Below are positions 30,810 to 40,512 of a stretch of 64,000 nt of DNA, in pieces. The position numbers and the translations under genes are program-made. The notes under the pieces were generated by a model. It saw only the letters and a program-made list of their open reading frames with translations, was not told where the DNA came from and searched no databases. Each line of letters opens with the position of its first letter. Position 1 is the stretch's first letter. Source of the DNA: Mesocricetibacter intestinalis (GTDB lineage: Bacteria; Pseudomonadota; Gammaproteobacteria; Enterobacterales; Pasteurellaceae); the NCBI RefSeq assembly GCF_004363295.1, contig NZ_SNYQ01000003.1:1-64000 (forward strand), read 5' to 3'.

Positions 30810-31643
30810 TTAATAGCCTTCCTCATGAGTATTAGGCAGGAAGCTGGCTTTTTGAATGCGCCGCACGCGGGTTGTAATGGTTCCCTCATTATGCAATTCA
30901 ATTTCACGCCAACCCGGCTGCAGCAAATCCAGACTAAAAGCGTTACTGTCCGGTTTAAATTGAATGCAAGTGGAGGGGGTGGCCATAATCTGGTAGCCTT
31001 TCCATTGGTCATCCACCTGCTGATGAATATGCCCGCACAGAATCCCTTTCACATGGCGAAAGGGAGAAAGGGTATTGGCAAATTCCTGCATATTACGCAG
31101 GTTATGCTGATCCAACCAGGCGGAATTGGTAGAAATCACATGATGATGCAATACGATCAAGGCATAGCGATCCGGATAATCTCTCAGCTTCGCCTCCAGC
31201 CAGTCAATTTGATACTGCCCGAGTTGACCGTGAGGTACGCCGAAAACCTGACTGTCCAGCATTAGAATCTGCCAGTGTTTGCCCGCCAAAATATGTTTTT
31301 TGGGTTCGATATTGCCATTACTGCGGTTCAAAATATCAAACATTTTCGGTTGGAAATCATGATTGCCCGGAATCCAAAATACGGTTTTCTCCAGTTTACG
31401 GATACTCCGGCAAAAGCGGTGATAACCTTCGTCGCTGCTGTCCTGTACCAAATCGCCGGTAGCCAGTACCAAATCATATTCATAACCGCTATCCAGGATC
31501 TCACTCAGTACCTGCTCAAAACTGGCCAGGGTGTTAATTCCCAGTAGCTCTCCCTTTTCGTCTTTAAACAAATGTGAATCCGTTACCTGAATCAATCGGA
31601 CCTTATCCCTGTCGCTATCGAAAATATATGTGCTTGCCGCCAC
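30810..31643 (-). CDS. cpdA: 3',5'-cyclic AMP phosphodiesterase CpdA
   Basis: CpdA hydrolyses cAMP and so lowers CRP activity; cAMP also drives competence in this family. The metallophosphoesterase signature is complete: VTDSH near residue 21, TGDLVQD, PGNHDF near 94, LHHHV and CGHIH near 205. Length is 277 (E. coli 275). The start is a GTG at 31643 behind GAGG at suitable spacing. It follows nudF by 162 bases. The pairing with nudF is conserved in enterobacteria and Haemophilus. Confidence 0.93.
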   Translation of the reverse strand: MAASTYIFDSDRDKVRLIQVTDSHLFKDEKGELLGINTLASFEQVLSEILDSGYEYDLVLATGDLVQDSSDEGYHRFCRSIRKLEKTVFWIPGNHDFQPKMFDILNRSNGNIEPKKHILAGKHWQILMLDSQVFGVPHGQLGQYQIDWLEAKLRDYPDRYALIVLHHHVISTNSAWLDQHNLRNMQEFANTLSPFRHVKGILCGHIHQQVDDQWKGYQIMATPSTCIQFKPDSNAFSLDLLQPGWREIELHNEGTITTRVRRIQKASFLPNTHEEGY

Positions 31644-31805
31644 AGTAAACCTCTAAATATATTAAACTGCGATTACCTTATACTTTTCGTAAAAATTTGC
31701 ATCAAAAAAACCGAAAAACTGTTAAACCGATCATATTTTAGAATTGTGTTTTTCTCAAAAATGCCCGACAGATCACAATTTCATTCTGTGGGCCTAAAGC
31801 CTGTG

Positions 31806-32429
31806 TTAACACCAGCGGGCTTGTAAATCAAGGTAGTTAAGCTGTAGCCACTGCAATCCTATTAGGGTAACAGCATTATTAATTTTTCCCGTACAAAGCC
31901 AGTGATAGGCAGTGCGACGTTCCAGAACATGAACCTTAATGTCTTCGTGTTCGCCGGCCAAACCGTGGATCCCGCCAGCCGTACCGCTGTCGACCTGAGC
32001 GACAAACAGATGAATACGTTCGCGACTACCGCCCGGACTGTCCCAGATACTGAAGACCGGCTCCAACCGAGAAAGTCGGATCCCCGCCTCTTCACGGCTT
32101 TCACGTATCGCCACCGCCCGAGGGGTTTCGCCCGCTTCTACCATACCTGCGATGAGTTCCAGTAACCAAGGGGATTGTTCGGAAGCCGGGTCATAAGCGC
32201 CGATTCGTACCTGCTCTACCAGAATCACCTTGTCTGCAGCGGGATCATAGGCGATAACCGCCGCCGCTTCGCCTCTTTCCAGTAACTCGCGACTGACTTC
32301 GCCGCTCATGCCGCCATTGAACAACTTATGCCGGAAACGAATTTTCTTCATTTTGAAAAACCCGTTATATAACAGGGTTTCGTCCAGAATTTCAATATCT
32401 TTTTGATTAAATTGTGTTATATCTTGCAT
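31806..32429 (-). CDS. nudF: ADP-ribose pyrophosphatase
   Basis: NudF hydrolyses ADP-ribose to AMP and ribose-5-phosphate. The Nudix box is intact, with GMVEAGE followed by the RESREEAG core near residues 97-118. Length is 207 (E. coli 209), and the early PLAESLYNGFFKMKKI-type opening of the family is present in altered form. It lies upstream of cpdA on the same strand, and 50 bases follow the phosphopantetheinyl transferase gene. Confidence 0.93.
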   Translation of the reverse strand: MQDITQFNQKDIEILDETLLYNGFFKMKKIRFRHKLFNGGMSGEVSRELLERGEAAAVIAYDPAADKVILVEQVRIGAYDPASEQSPWLLELIAGMVEAGETPRAVAIRESREEAGIRLSRLEPVFSIWDSPGGSRERIHLFVAQVDSGTAGGIHGLAGEHEDIKVHVLERRTAYHWLCTGKINNAVTLIGLQWLQLNYLDLQARWC

Positions 32430-32480
32430 AACTATGCCTATTAATGATTATTTAAACGCCAAGGGCTTATGCAAGGCATA

Positions 32481-33230
32481 TCATGGCGCCAGATTCACCA
32501 AATATTCAATACCGGCGTTTAAATTTTTTTCCTGCAAACAGTTCGATTGCCATTGAAAAAAATGCGCATTAGATAAGGCTTCGCCGGCAACAAAAACGGA
32601 AAAATAAAAAGGTAACTCGGCACTGAATAATTGGCGCCCCATAGGGCAATGTCGGGAATACATTCGCTGTTGCAAGGGGTTATGCCGAACCTCGCTGAGT
32701 TTTGCAATACCGGCTCCCTGAGATTTCAATAATGCTTCGCGCAGGCACCAGATACGATAAAAGGCAGCTTCGGCATTGGCTTGCTCTTCAAACCAAGCGA
32801 TTTCTTCCGGTGCGGCGAAATGCCTCAGCAGGGCGCTGAAATTTCGTTCTTTTTGCGGCGATTCGATGTCGATTCCCACCGCAACATTCTTATGGGGCTG
32901 CCCCTCTTGATAGGCGGCGGGTTTGATAATATTGAGCACCACCGCAACCCAATCCCCTGAATGGCTGATATTAAAATCCATATAGCTGATGGGCAGCTGC
33001 GGACGATCGCTTGCACTGCGATAAATATTATCCAGTAGGTTGCTGTTCTCACCTGCCTTTTTCATCAGTTGCGAAAGCAGAAAATGCGCGACTCGTCTGC
33101 TTTGACGACGACGCACAACTCTGGCGTTTTCGCCGCCGCAAAGATTTAAGCGATCGGCGACCAGCGGAGAAGATGAATTGATAGCGGGATAGTCCTGTAG
33201 AATGCTGCCCCAGGCGATTAAAGTTGTCAT
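32481..33230 (-). CDS. 4'-phosphopantetheinyl transferase superfamily protein
   Basis: Enzymes of this family move phosphopantetheine from CoA to a serine of a carrier protein. The Sfp-type signature is visible: VGIDIES near residue 125, then an acidic WFEEQ segment, and WCLREALLKSQGAG near residue 165-180, which binds Mg and CoA. At 249 residues it is of the two-domain (Sfp/EntD) type, not the 125-residue AcpS type. No polyketide or siderophore genes occur nearby. A role in activating acyl carrier protein or a distant carrier is possible; H. influenzae HI0152 appears comparable. Confidence 0.82.
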   Translation of the reverse strand: MTTLIAWGSILQDYPAINSSSPLVADRLNLCGGENARVVRRRQSRRVAHFLLSQLMKKAGENSNLLDNIYRSASDRPQLPISYMDFNISHSGDWVAVVLNIIKPAAYQEGQPHKNVAVGIDIESPQKERNFSALLRHFAAPEEIAWFEEQANAEAAFYRIWCLREALLKSQGAGIAKLSEVRHNPLQQRMYSRHCPMGRQLFSAELPFYFSVFVAGEALSNAHFFQWQSNCLQEKNLNAGIEYLVNLAP

Positions 33231-33285
33231 TTTCGTATTTGCTCATACAAAATAGCCCTACAAGCTTGTAGGGCTATCCGCACAA

Positions 33286-35172
33286 TTAACCGGCCAGCAG
33301 GCTGTTTATGCGCTTAATAAAGGCGGTTGGATTCTCCAGACTGCCCCGCTCGGCAAGCATCGCCTGTTCGAGCAATAACTCAATCCAATCGGCAAATACC
33401 TGTTCATCACTAATATCCGCCGCTTTTTTCACTAGCGGATGTTCCGGGTTCAATTCAAAGGTATATTTCACCTCGGGTACGCTTTGACCCGCCGCGGCGA
33501 ATAGTTTCGCCATTTGCGTTGTCATTTGGTCATCGGCGGTGGAAACAATCGCCGGGGTATCGGTCAGACGGTGAGTCAGACGAACCTCTTTCACCCGTTC
33601 GCCGAGCAAGGTTTTAACCCGTTCCACAAAGGATTCAAAAGCTTTATCCTGTTGTTTTTGATTTTCCTCTTCTTCTTTATCCGCCAGTTCGCCTAAATCC
33701 AGATCCGCCTTGCTGATGGTCTGTAAAGGCTTCTCCTCAAATTCGGTCAGATAACTGAGCATCCATTCGTCGATACGATCGGACAGCAGAAGCACCTCAA
33801 TGCCTTTTTTATTGAATAATTCCAAGTGCGGTGAATTTTTAGCCGCTACATAGCTGTCCGCCGTAATATAATAAATGGCTTTCTGCCCTTCTTTCATGCG
33901 CCCCATATAGTCTTGCAAAGAAACGTTTTGCACCGAACTGTCATTATGGGTGGAAGCAAAGCGCAATAATTTAGCGATATTTTCCTTATTGGCAAAATCC
34001 TCCGCCGGACCTTCCTTCAGTACCAAGCCGAATTCGTTCCAGAATTGCTGATATTTCTCCCCGTCGTCCTCCGCCAGTTTTTCCAGCATCTGTAACGAAC
34101 GTTTGCTCAGCGCTTTACGCAGGGCGGCGGTAACTTTATTATCCTGCAGAATTTCGCGCGATACGTTTAAAGGTAGATCGTTACTGTCGATAAGACCACG
34201 CATAAAACGCAGATAATTCGGCATAAACTGTTCCGCGTCGTCCATAATAAACACGCGCTGCACATACAGCTTCAGACCATGTTTGTGTTCGCGGTTAAAT
34301 AAATCCCAAGGTGCTTTTGAGGGAACGTAAAGCAGGCTGGTATATTCCTGATTACCCTCTACTTTGTTATGCGCCCAAAGTAAAGGATCGGCAAAATCAT
34401 GACTTAAATGTTTATAGAACTCTTTATATTCCTCATCGGAAATTTCATTTTTGGCGCGTGTCCATAAGGCCTGCGCTTTATTGATTTTTTCCCATTTAAT
34501 GCCGGTTTCTTTACCTTCTTCATCATATTCTTTGGCGAGGATTTCCACCGGCAGACCGATATGATCGGAATATTTCCCGATAATCTCGCGCAGGCGCCAT
34601 TCATTTAGAAACTCCTTTTCATCTTCGCGCAGATGCAGGGTTATTTCCGTGCCTCGTTCTTTTTTCTCAATATCCGCTACGCTGTAATCGCCTTCGCCGG
34701 CAGACTCCCAAAGCACGCCTTTATCTGCGCTTTCTCCGGCGGCACGGCTTTTAACCGTTACTTTATCCGCAACGATAAAGGCGGAATAGAAACCTACCCC
34801 GAATTGTCCGATCAACTGACTGTCTTTAGCCTGATCGGAACCGAGAGAAGAAAGAAATTCTTTAGTACCGGATTTAGCGATGGTTCCCAGATGATCGATA
34901 GCCTGGGCGCGCGTCATTCCGATACCGTTATCGCTGACGGTTAAGGTGCCTTTCTGTTCATCAAAGCTGATACGTACTTTTAAATCACCGTCGCCTTCAT
35001 ATAATTCCGGATTAGACAGGGCTTTAAAGCGCAATTTATCCGCCGCATCGGAAGCGTTGGAAATTAATTCGCGTAAAAAAATCTCTTTATTGGAATAAAG
35101 AGAATGTATCATTAATTGCAGCAGTTGCTTTACTTCGGACTGAAAACCGCGGGTTTCTTGATTTTGACTCAT
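33286..35172 (-). CDS. htpG: Molecular chaperone HtpG (Hsp90)
   Basis: HtpG is the bacterial Hsp90. The ATP-binding N-domain shows the Bergerat motifs: [14 protein letters not shown] near residue 35, DNGIGM near 85 and [14 protein letters not shown] near 125. The middle and C-terminal domains follow, to 628 residues (E. coli 624). A heat-shock-like promoter is visible upstream. Confidence 0.97.
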   Translation of the reverse strand: MSQNQETRGFQSEVKQLLQLMIHSLYSNKEIFLRELISNASDAADKLRFKALSNPELYEGDGDLKVRISFDEQKGTLTVSDNGIGMTRAQAIDHLGTIAKSGTKEFLSSLGSDQAKDSQLIGQFGVGFYSAFIVADKVTVKSRAAGESADKGVLWESAGEGDYSVADIEKKERGTEITLHLREDEKEFLNEWRLREIIGKYSDHIGLPVEILAKEYDEEGKETGIKWEKINKAQALWTRAKNEISDEEYKEFYKHLSHDFADPLLWAHNKVEGNQEYTSLLYVPSKAPWDLFNREHKHGLKLYVQRVFIMDDAEQFMPNYLRFMRGLIDSNDLPLNVSREILQDNKVTAALRKALSKRSLQMLEKLAEDDGEKYQQFWNEFGLVLKEGPAEDFANKENIAKLLRFASTHNDSSVQNVSLQDYMGRMKEGQKAIYYITADSYVAAKNSPHLELFNKKGIEVLLLSDRIDEWMLSYLTEFEEKPLQTISKADLDLGELADKEEEENQKQQDKAFESFVERVKTLLGERVKEVRLTHRLTDTPAIVSTADDQMTTQMAKLFAAAGQSVPEVKYTFELNPEHPLVKKAADISDEQVFADWIELLLEQAMLAERGSLENPTAFIKRINSLLAG

Positions 35173-35215
35173 AATAATTTCCTATTTCGGTTCAATTTCA
35201 ATAAAGATGGCTTAT

Positions 35216-35243
35216 ATATAGGAATAAATCATAAAATTTCAAC
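35216..35243 (-). promoter_or_regulatory. Predicted sigma-32 promoter of htpG
   Basis: On the minus strand GTTGAAA (35243-35237) and TCCTATAT (35223-35216) are spaced by 13 bases. They match the sigma-32 elements CTTGAAA and CCCCATNT at six of seven and six of eight positions. The TATATA in the same place could also serve sigma-70 with TTGAAA. Expected start is about 37 bases upstream of the htpG ATG. Confidence 0.5.
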
Positions 35244-35278
35244 GGGCAATTCATTTATCCGCATAATAAACAATCAAT

Positions 35279-35311
35279 AAAAAAAAGTGCGATCAAAATG
35301 ACCGCACTTTG
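35279..35311 (-). terminator. Uptake-signal dyad terminator behind opa
   Basis: On the minus strand AAAGTGCGGTCA pairs with TGATCGCACTTT; the single departure gives a G-U wobble pair, and eight T follow. On the plus strand the same position would be an A-C mismatch. The right arm (35301-35309) is an exact uptake signal; the left arm has A in place of G. Confidence 0.85.
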
Positions 35312-35331
35312 GTGTTTGTAATTCCGTTTGT

Positions 35332-35877
35332 TTAGAAATCGTAACGGATACCCACTTTAGCACCGTACTGATTAACTTTGGTATCTTCGAATTTACCCAA
35401 GCGGTTATATTCCACGTTACCGTTTAAAGACCAGTTCTGTGTCAGCGGGTATTGAACCCCGGCCAGTACGCCGTAACCGAATTTATTTTCGGTTTTGCTG
35501 TTGAAATAACCTCTACCGCGGTTTTCAATATCAAATATATTATTGGCGATACGAATTCCCGCATAAGGTTTAAAGGCGGAATTCATATTGAAATCATAAA
35601 TACCGGAGAAACCGATGCCGTAGATTTTAGCCGAAATATGCTCTCTTTGTTCTCTACCTTCGAATTTGCCCTGATGGGTATAATCCGCCGCTAAACGCCA
35701 GCCGCCGAAGTCATAACCGATGCTGATGCGCGGATCGAATTTGCTGTCGTCAAGTGCGGAATAAGCGCTGAATTTGGTTTTTGAATAACCTAAATCCCCC
35801 TGCGCATACCAAAAGGCATTGGCACTAGTGGCAACCGCAAGCGTACCCAATAAAACGGCTAATGTTGTCTTTTTCAT
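35332..35877 (-). CDS. Opacity-family outer-membrane beta-barrel protein
   Basis: A small outer-membrane beta-barrel of the Opa/OmpA-like family. The signal peptide (MKKTTLAVLLGTLAVATSANA) is cleaved before FWYAQGD. The mature part has alternating beta-strands with glycine and aromatic residues and ends in GIRYDF, with the C-terminal phenylalanine needed for BAM-dependent insertion. The frame is open further upstream into sprT, but the ATG at 35877 follows AGAAGG and yields a clean signal peptide (181 residues). H. influenzae has an opacity-type gene in the same metK-sprT neighbourhood. Ligand or adhesion target is not known. Confidence 0.85.
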   Translation of the reverse strand: MKKTTLAVLLGTLAVATSANAFWYAQGDLGYSKTKFSAYSALDDSKFDPRISIGYDFGGWRLAADYTHQGKFEGREQREHISAKIYGIGFSGIYDFNMNSAFKPYAGIRIANNIFDIENRGRGYFNSKTENKFGYGVLAGVQYPLTQNWSLNGNVEYNRLGKFEDTKVNQYGAKVGIRYDF

Positions 35878-35956
35878 AAATGTTACCTTCTTTCCATGTT
35901 GAACCGAAAAAAACCACCGAGAATATAACATAATTCTTTGAAAAAAGACAACATTT

Positions 35957-36469
35957 TTAATTCTTATTCGGACTGCAGGGAACAAGCTCGCCCTGACATT
36001 CACGGCAAATATAGCGCATATTCCGACGTTGAATATTATGATGACGGCGCAAGCTGAGATGATGAACCCGACAGTTACAGCGGTAAGCGAAGGTTTGTCC
36101 GCGTACGCTTTCCAGATTAAAACGATGGCAGGTATGGGGAGTCAACCCGAACAGCTCGCCCATAACGCCGCGCCATTCCTCACCGTGCGGTTTAACCCTG
36201 CCGAAGACCTGATAAACCACCAAATGCGCCACTTCGTGCGGTACCACCTGAGTAATAAATTCATCGCTATTTTCCAACATTAAAGTGCGGTTAAAACCCA
36301 GGCTATTTTTTTCCAGATAAGCGACTCCGGCCTTTAGCCCGCGCACCCTATAATGAATTTCGGGTATCGGGAAAGTGCGCTGGAAATGCTTTTCGGCCAG
36401 CGCCAGACAAGCATTGACTTTGCGCTGTACCTGCATATTGAGATGACGAAACAGAGTTTGCTGCTGCAT
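35957..36469 (-). CDS. sprT: SprT-like zinc metalloprotease
   Basis: The SprT family contains the zinc-protease motif HExxH, here PHEVAH near residue 80, and a C-terminal zinc-ribbon with CNC and CREC. The 170-residue length is typical (E. coli SprT 165). Human relatives cut DNA-protein crosslinks; the bacterial role is poorly known. The ATG at 36469 follows the metK terminator hairpin with only about three bases between the T-run and the start, and no ribosome site is visible, so translation may depend on an internal Met (residue 12) or on leaderless initiation. Confidence 0.88.
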   Translation of the reverse strand: MQQQTLFRHLNMQVQRKVNACLALAEKHFQRTFPIPEIHYRVRGLKAGVAYLEKNSLGFNRTLMLENSDEFITQVVPHEVAHLVVYQVFGRVKPHGEEWRGVMGELFGLTPHTCHRFNLESVRGQTFAYRCNCRVHHLSLRRHHNIQRRNMRYICRECQGELVPCSPNKN

Positions 36470-36471
36470 AA

Positions 36472-36496
36472 CAAAAACGGCACCTTAAGGTGCCGT
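36472..36496 (-). terminator. Terminator of metK
   Basis: ACGGCACC (36477-36484) and GGTGCCGT (36489-36496) form an eight-base-pair stem around TTAA. On the minus strand TTTTTG follows and runs directly into the sprT start codon. Confidence 0.8.
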
Positions 36497-36506
36497 CGAG
36501 AGGTTA

Positions 36507-37658
36507 TCAGAAACCAGCGGCCGAACGTAACAATTCGGCGCGATCGGTTTTTTCCCAAGGGAACTGTTCCCGTCCGAAATGTCCGTAAGCGGCGGTTTGA
36601 CGATAGATCGGCTGAATCAGGTCAAGCATTTTAATTAAACCGTACGGGCGTAAATCAAAATGTTCGCGTACCAGTTTAACCAATAATTCATTGCTGACTT
36701 TACCGCTGCCGAAGGTATCGATCATAATAGAGGTCGGCTCCGCTACGCCGATGGCATAAGAAAGCTGAATTTCACAACGGGCGGCCAATCCCGCCGCAAC
36801 GATATTTTTCGCCACGTAGCGCGCCGCATAAGCTGCAGAGCGATCCACTTTAGAAGGATCCTTGCCGGAAAAAGCTCCGCCGCCATGACGTGCCGCACCG
36901 CCATAGGTATCCACGATGATTTTACGTCCGGTCAGACCGCAATCTCCCATAGGGCCGCCGATAACAAAACGTCCGGTAGGGTTAATAAAGTATTTGGTGT
37001 CTTTATTCAGCCAGGCCTGCGGCAATACGGGTTTGATAATTTCTTCCATCACCCCTTCATGTACCTCTTTCTGGCTAACGCTGTCCGCATGCTGAGTGGA
37101 AAGCACCACCGCATCAATACCGACAATTTTATTATTTTCATATTTCAGGGTTAGCTGGCTTTTAGCATCGGGACGCAACCAATTCAGTACGCCCGATTTC
37201 CGGACCTGTGCCTGACGCTCCATTAAACGATGGGCATAGGTGATTGCCGCCGGCATCAATACCTCGGTTTCGTCGGTGGCATAGCCGAACATAATTCCCT
37301 GATCGCCGGCGCCCTGTTCCAACGGACTTTCACGATCCACCCCCTGATTAATATCGGAGGATTGTTTGCCGATAGCGTTTAATACCGCACAGGAATGGCC
37401 GTCGAAGCCCATATCGGAACTGGTATAGCCGATATCGCAGATAACCTGGCGGGCCAGATTTTCAATATCCACCCAGGCGGAAGTAGTAATTTCTCCCCCC
37501 ACCAGAGCCATACCGGTTTTCACATAGGTTTCGCAAGCAACGCGCGCTTTCGGATCCTGTTTTAGAATTTCGTCCAGAACGGCATCGGAAATCTGATCGG
37601 CAATTTTGTCCGGATGCCCTTCAGAAACGGATTCGGAAGTAAATAGATAACTTGACAT
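36507..37658 (-). CDS. metK: S-adenosylmethionine synthetase
   Basis: MetK makes SAM from methionine and ATP. The signature hexapeptide region [12 protein letters not shown] is near residues 116-127 and the P-loop-like [12 protein letters not shown] near 258-270. Length is 383 (E. coli 384). A MetJ operator-like array overlaps the promoter. The 242-base stretch between metK and ndk carries no SAM riboswitch that I can recognise, which fits the gammaproteobacterial habit. Confidence 0.98.
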   Translation of the reverse strand: MSSYLFTSESVSEGHPDKIADQISDAVLDEILKQDPKARVACETYVKTGMALVGGEITTSAWVDIENLARQVICDIGYTSSDMGFDGHSCAVLNAIGKQSSDINQGVDRESPLEQGAGDQGIMFGYATDETEVLMPAAITYAHRLMERQAQVRKSGVLNWLRPDAKSQLTLKYENNKIVGIDAVVLSTQHADSVSQKEVHEGVMEEIIKPVLPQAWLNKDTKYFINPTGRFVIGGPMGDCGLTGRKIIVDTYGGAARHGGGAFSGKDPSKVDRSAAYAARYVAKNIVAAGLAARCEIQLSYAIGVAEPTSIMIDTFGSGKVSNELLVKLVREHFDLRPYGLIKMLDLIQPIYRQTAAYGHFGREQFPWEKTDRAELLRSAAGF

Positions 37659-37672
37659 AATGTTCCTTTTAC

Positions 37673-37696
37673 AGTCATTTAGAAGTATAGACGGCT
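37673..37696 (-). promoter_or_regulatory. Predicted MetJ operator of metK
   Basis: Three contiguous eight-base units, AGTCATTT, AGAAGTAT and AGACGGCT, match the met box AGACGTCT at five, six and seven positions. The array sits just downstream of the -10, so MetJ-SAM would block RNA polymerase at the start site. Confidence 0.6.
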
Positions 37697-37724
37697 ATAA
37701 TACGCTTTTTTAACTAAAACTCAA
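37697..37724 (-). promoter_or_regulatory. metK promoter
   Basis: On the minus strand TTGAGT (37724-37719) and TATTAT (37702-37697) are 16 bases apart. Transcription would start near 37690, inside the met-box array. Confidence 0.6.
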
Positions 37725-37899
37725 CGACTAATTACTCACCCTTATAGCCTTGGCTGACCGCCAAAACGTAAAAAAAGGGCTAAGCAAAATTTTACGCACG
37801 AACAAGGAAAACACCTCCGGCCAATAGTTAAAGCAGAAGGAGCCCCTGAATCCGACAGGCTTCAGCCCATATTATTTTGCTATGTGCAAAATATCCGCT

Positions 37900-38328
37900 T
37901 CAGTCTCTCGGACAAATTTCCGATTCGGCAAAAAAATAAGCGATTTCACGTTCGGCACTGGACGGACCATCGGAACCGTGCACCGAATTCTGAGTTTTGC
38001 TAAGTGCGAAATCCCGCCGAATCGTCCCCGGAGCCGCTTCTTCCGGATTGGTAGCACCGATAAGAGTGCGATAATCCCCTATGGCATTTTCTTTTTCCAA
38101 TACAGTTACCATAATCGGGGCGGAGGTCATATAATCCACCAACCCGGCAAAAAAAGCCTTGCCTTCATGCTCGGCATAAAATCCCTGCGCCTGTGCTTCG
38201 CTTAAATGCAGCATTTTTGCTGCTACAATGCGAAACCCCTCGGCTTCAAAACGGGCAAGAATCCGGCCGATTAAATCACGCTTAACCGCATCGGGTTTAA
38301 TAATTGATAATGTTTGTTCTAAAGCCAT
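37900..38328 (-). CDS. ndk: Nucleoside diphosphate kinase
   Basis: Ndk transfers phosphate between nucleoside triphosphates and diphosphates through a phosphohistidine. The active-site histidine is in NSVHGSDG near residue 116. Length from the ATG at 38328 is 142 (E. coli 143); this start follows GAGGAT and begins [14 protein letters not shown]. The longer frame to 38367 has no support. It lies directly downstream of pepB, as in H. influenzae. Confidence 0.97.
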   Translation of the reverse strand: MALEQTLSIIKPDAVKRDLIGRILARFEAEGFRIVAAKMLHLSEAQAQGFYAEHEGKAFFAGLVDYMTSAPIMVTVLEKENAIGDYRTLIGATNPEEAAPGTIRRDFALSKTQNSVHGSDGPSSAEREIAYFFAESEICPRD

Positions 38329-38347
38329 AAATTTATCCTCATTATTG

Positions 38348-39655
38348 TTATCCTTCTGTTTTGGCATGAGCTTTGGTTACCAATAAATTCGCCAGGGTGC
38401 GTACCCCTAAACCTGTTGCTCCCGCCGCCCATAATTCTCCCGCTGATTTCCGGAAGGTGGCCGAACAGTCAATATGCAACCAGTGCCGGCGATAATCCTT
38501 GACAAAATAAGATAAGAATGCCGTTGCGGTGCTTGCACCTGCACCTACAGGAACGGAACCTACATTGGCAATATCGGCAAAGGAAGAATTAATCTGGTTC
38601 CGGTGGAAAGGCTCAAAGGGTAAGCGCCAGAAAGGTTCCTGCTCTTCTTTGGCGGCATGGAATAAATCGGCGATCAACTCTTCGTCCATAGATAAGACCG
38701 AATGATAATCGTTACCTACCGCCACTTTTGCCGCACCGGTTAAAGTGGCGGCATCAATAATAAATTGCGCTTGTTGCCCGTCCGCTTCGATTAAGCCGTC
38801 GGCCAAAACTAAACGCCCTTCCGCATCGGTATTCAGCACCTCAACAGTTACGCCGTTTTGATAACGGATAATATCGCCCAGTTTAAACGCACTGCTACTA
38901 ACCATATTTTCCGCACAGCAGAGATAAAGCTTCACCCGACACTTTAATCCGTGAGCAATGGCCAGTCCCAAGGCGCCGGTTAATAAAGCGGCGCCGCCCA
39001 TATCCGAACGCATACTGTCCATACTGTTACTCGGCTTAATACTGTAACCGCCGCTGTCAAAAGTGATACCTTTACCTACCAGGCAGGCAAATACCGGCGT
39101 ATCCGCTTTACCGCCCGGGTTGAAATCCAGCTGCAACATCGCCGGCGGATGCGCCGACCCTTTGCCTACCTGCCAGATCCCCTGATAGCCCTGTTCATGC
39201 AAATCTCGCCCGGAAATAATGGAAAAATCCACCGCACTTTTATCCGCGTAGGTTTCGGCCTGACGCAAAATAAAATCTGCCGAGCGCCGCGCCAATTCCA
39301 GCGGCGTAATCAAGGAAGAAGGCTGATTGGTAATCTCCCGCACGAAATCCGCACAGCTAATCCGCGCAAGTAACTCTTCATGCGCTTCGCCCAACTCCGG
39401 AAACTCAACGGAATAATCCTGTTTTGCCGAATAAAAGCCCTGATAAAAAGCCCAGCAAGTTTCCAGTTCCCAATATTCACCGGACAATTCCGCTTCATGG
39501 ATCCCCTGCCCGCGCAGCTTACGCGCCGCTTTCTGAACGGAAATATAATCGCCGTCATGAGCAATATGAATCACCGCTTTATTATCGGCAAAAGAAATCA
39601 AAGCGTTTTTACCCCAGCCCGCCTGTGCCGGGGTCAGCGAAAGTGTAATTTGCAT
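38348..39655 (-). CDS. pepB: Peptidase B (M17 leucyl aminopeptidase)
   Basis: PepB removes N-terminal residues from peptides in the cytoplasm. The M17 signature [14 protein letters not shown] is present near residue 275, and the metal-binding KGITFDSGG motif precedes it. Length, 435 residues, fits PepB better than the larger PepA. An uptake signal lies within at 39231-39239. It marks the left border of the polysaccharide locus. Confidence 0.95.
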   Translation of the reverse strand: MQITLSLTPAQAGWGKNALISFADNKAVIHIAHDGDYISVQKAARKLRGQGIHEAELSGEYWELETCWAFYQGFYSAKQDYSVEFPELGEAHEELLARISCADFVREITNQPSSLITPLELARRSADFILRQAETYADKSAVDFSIISGRDLHEQGYQGIWQVGKGSAHPPAMLQLDFNPGGKADTPVFACLVGKGITFDSGGYSIKPSNSMDSMRSDMGGAALLTGALGLAIAHGLKCRVKLYLCCAENMVSSSAFKLGDIIRYQNGVTVEVLNTDAEGRLVLADGLIEADGQQAQFIIDAATLTGAAKVAVGNDYHSVLSMDEELIADLFHAAKEEQEPFWRLPFEPFHRNQINSSFADIANVGSVPVGAGASTATAFLSYFVKDYRRHWLHIDCSATFRKSAGELWAAGATGLGVRTLANLLVTKAHAKTEG

Positions 39656-39741
39656 AACAATATCCTGTTACAGAAAGGTTAAAAACGGAGGGTATGATAG
39701 CTTAGAGCGATAAAAAAAAGAACAGGAAAATGAAAAGTTTC

Positions 39742-40509
39742 TTATTTACGTAAGAATTTTCGTTTTATTAAGCCAATCCCTTTTAATAAAAGATTTTCAC
39801 TCTCAATAGATACCACCGGTATCTCTTTAATTTTAATCTGATTATGGATCAACCAAATATTAAAAAGGCGTTCTGCAATAAAACCGAAGACGCGTTTCTG
39901 GTAATTATCATAATTTTTTATATCGACTCTTTTTTCAAGCTCAAATAAAATATCAAATAACCATTGACAATATTTATCGACTGATTCCGTACGCATTATA
40001 AACATATTATAAAGATGTAAGGTTTTACCGGACATCAGCTTATGGTAAGCCGGTAAATAATCAGGATAGCTTTCTTCTAGAATCTGTTTGGTAAGCTCAA
40101 GATCATGTTCATAATGTGCATGTTTATAATGGTCATATACGGTTTCTATATAGTAATTTCGTTTTTTAGGAAGGATACAATCGAAACCTTTTATCATACT
40201 AAGTAATTCCGATTCCCCTGCAATTTGCTTGCCCTTTAAAACCAGCTCTTTACCTTTAAAATAACGGCGATAATGAACTAAGCCTACATAATCCGAATCA
40301 GCAAAAAAATTATTTTTCCATGCCCAGTAAAGTGCGGTCAATTCACAAAAAGAATTATTTTTATGGGAGATATTATTACCTTGCTCATCATCTAATATGC
40401 CTAAATCAAGATGGCTAATAGTTTTTCCTACTTGAATAGGATAGTAACAATCATCCTTAGGAAACGCATAATCTTTATGTATTGCAATTAATACTTTGAT
40501 ATTTGCCAT
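39742..40509 (-). CDS. DUF4422 glycosyltransferase-like protein
   Basis: The 255-residue protein matches the DUF4422 pattern found in capsule and O-antigen loci: IAIHKDYAFP at the N-terminus, then the LTALYWAWKN and VGLVHYRRYF motifs near residues 58 and 77. Proteins of this type are thought to be glycosyltransferases of the cytoplasm, but no sugar can be assigned. It is the last gene of the locus, separated from the GT2 gene by three bases. It carries a perfect uptake signal at 40330-40338, one of the few in the locus. Confidence 0.8.
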   Translation of the reverse strand: MANIKVLIAIHKDYAFPKDDCYYPIQVGKTISHLDLGILDDEQGNNISHKNNSFCELTALYWAWKNNFFADSDYVGLVHYRRYFKGKELVLKGKQIAGESELLSMIKGFDCILPKKRNYYIETVYDHYKHAHYEHDLELTKQILEESYPDYLPAYHKLMSGKTLHLYNMFIMRTESVDKYCQWLFDILFELEKRVDIKNYDNYQKRVFGFIAERLFNIWLIHNQIKIKEIPVVSIESENLLLKGIGLIKRKFLRK

Positions 40510-40512
40510 AAG

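Noticed and set aside
37659-37899. SAM riboswitch ahead of metK
   Set aside because: No recognisable SAM-I, SAM-II or SAM-IV core; the met-box array explains regulation better.
37800-37899. Terminator behind ndk
   Set aside because: ATTTTGC/GCAAAAT and CTGAA/TTCAG pairs exist but are weak and without a T-run, so I do not list them.
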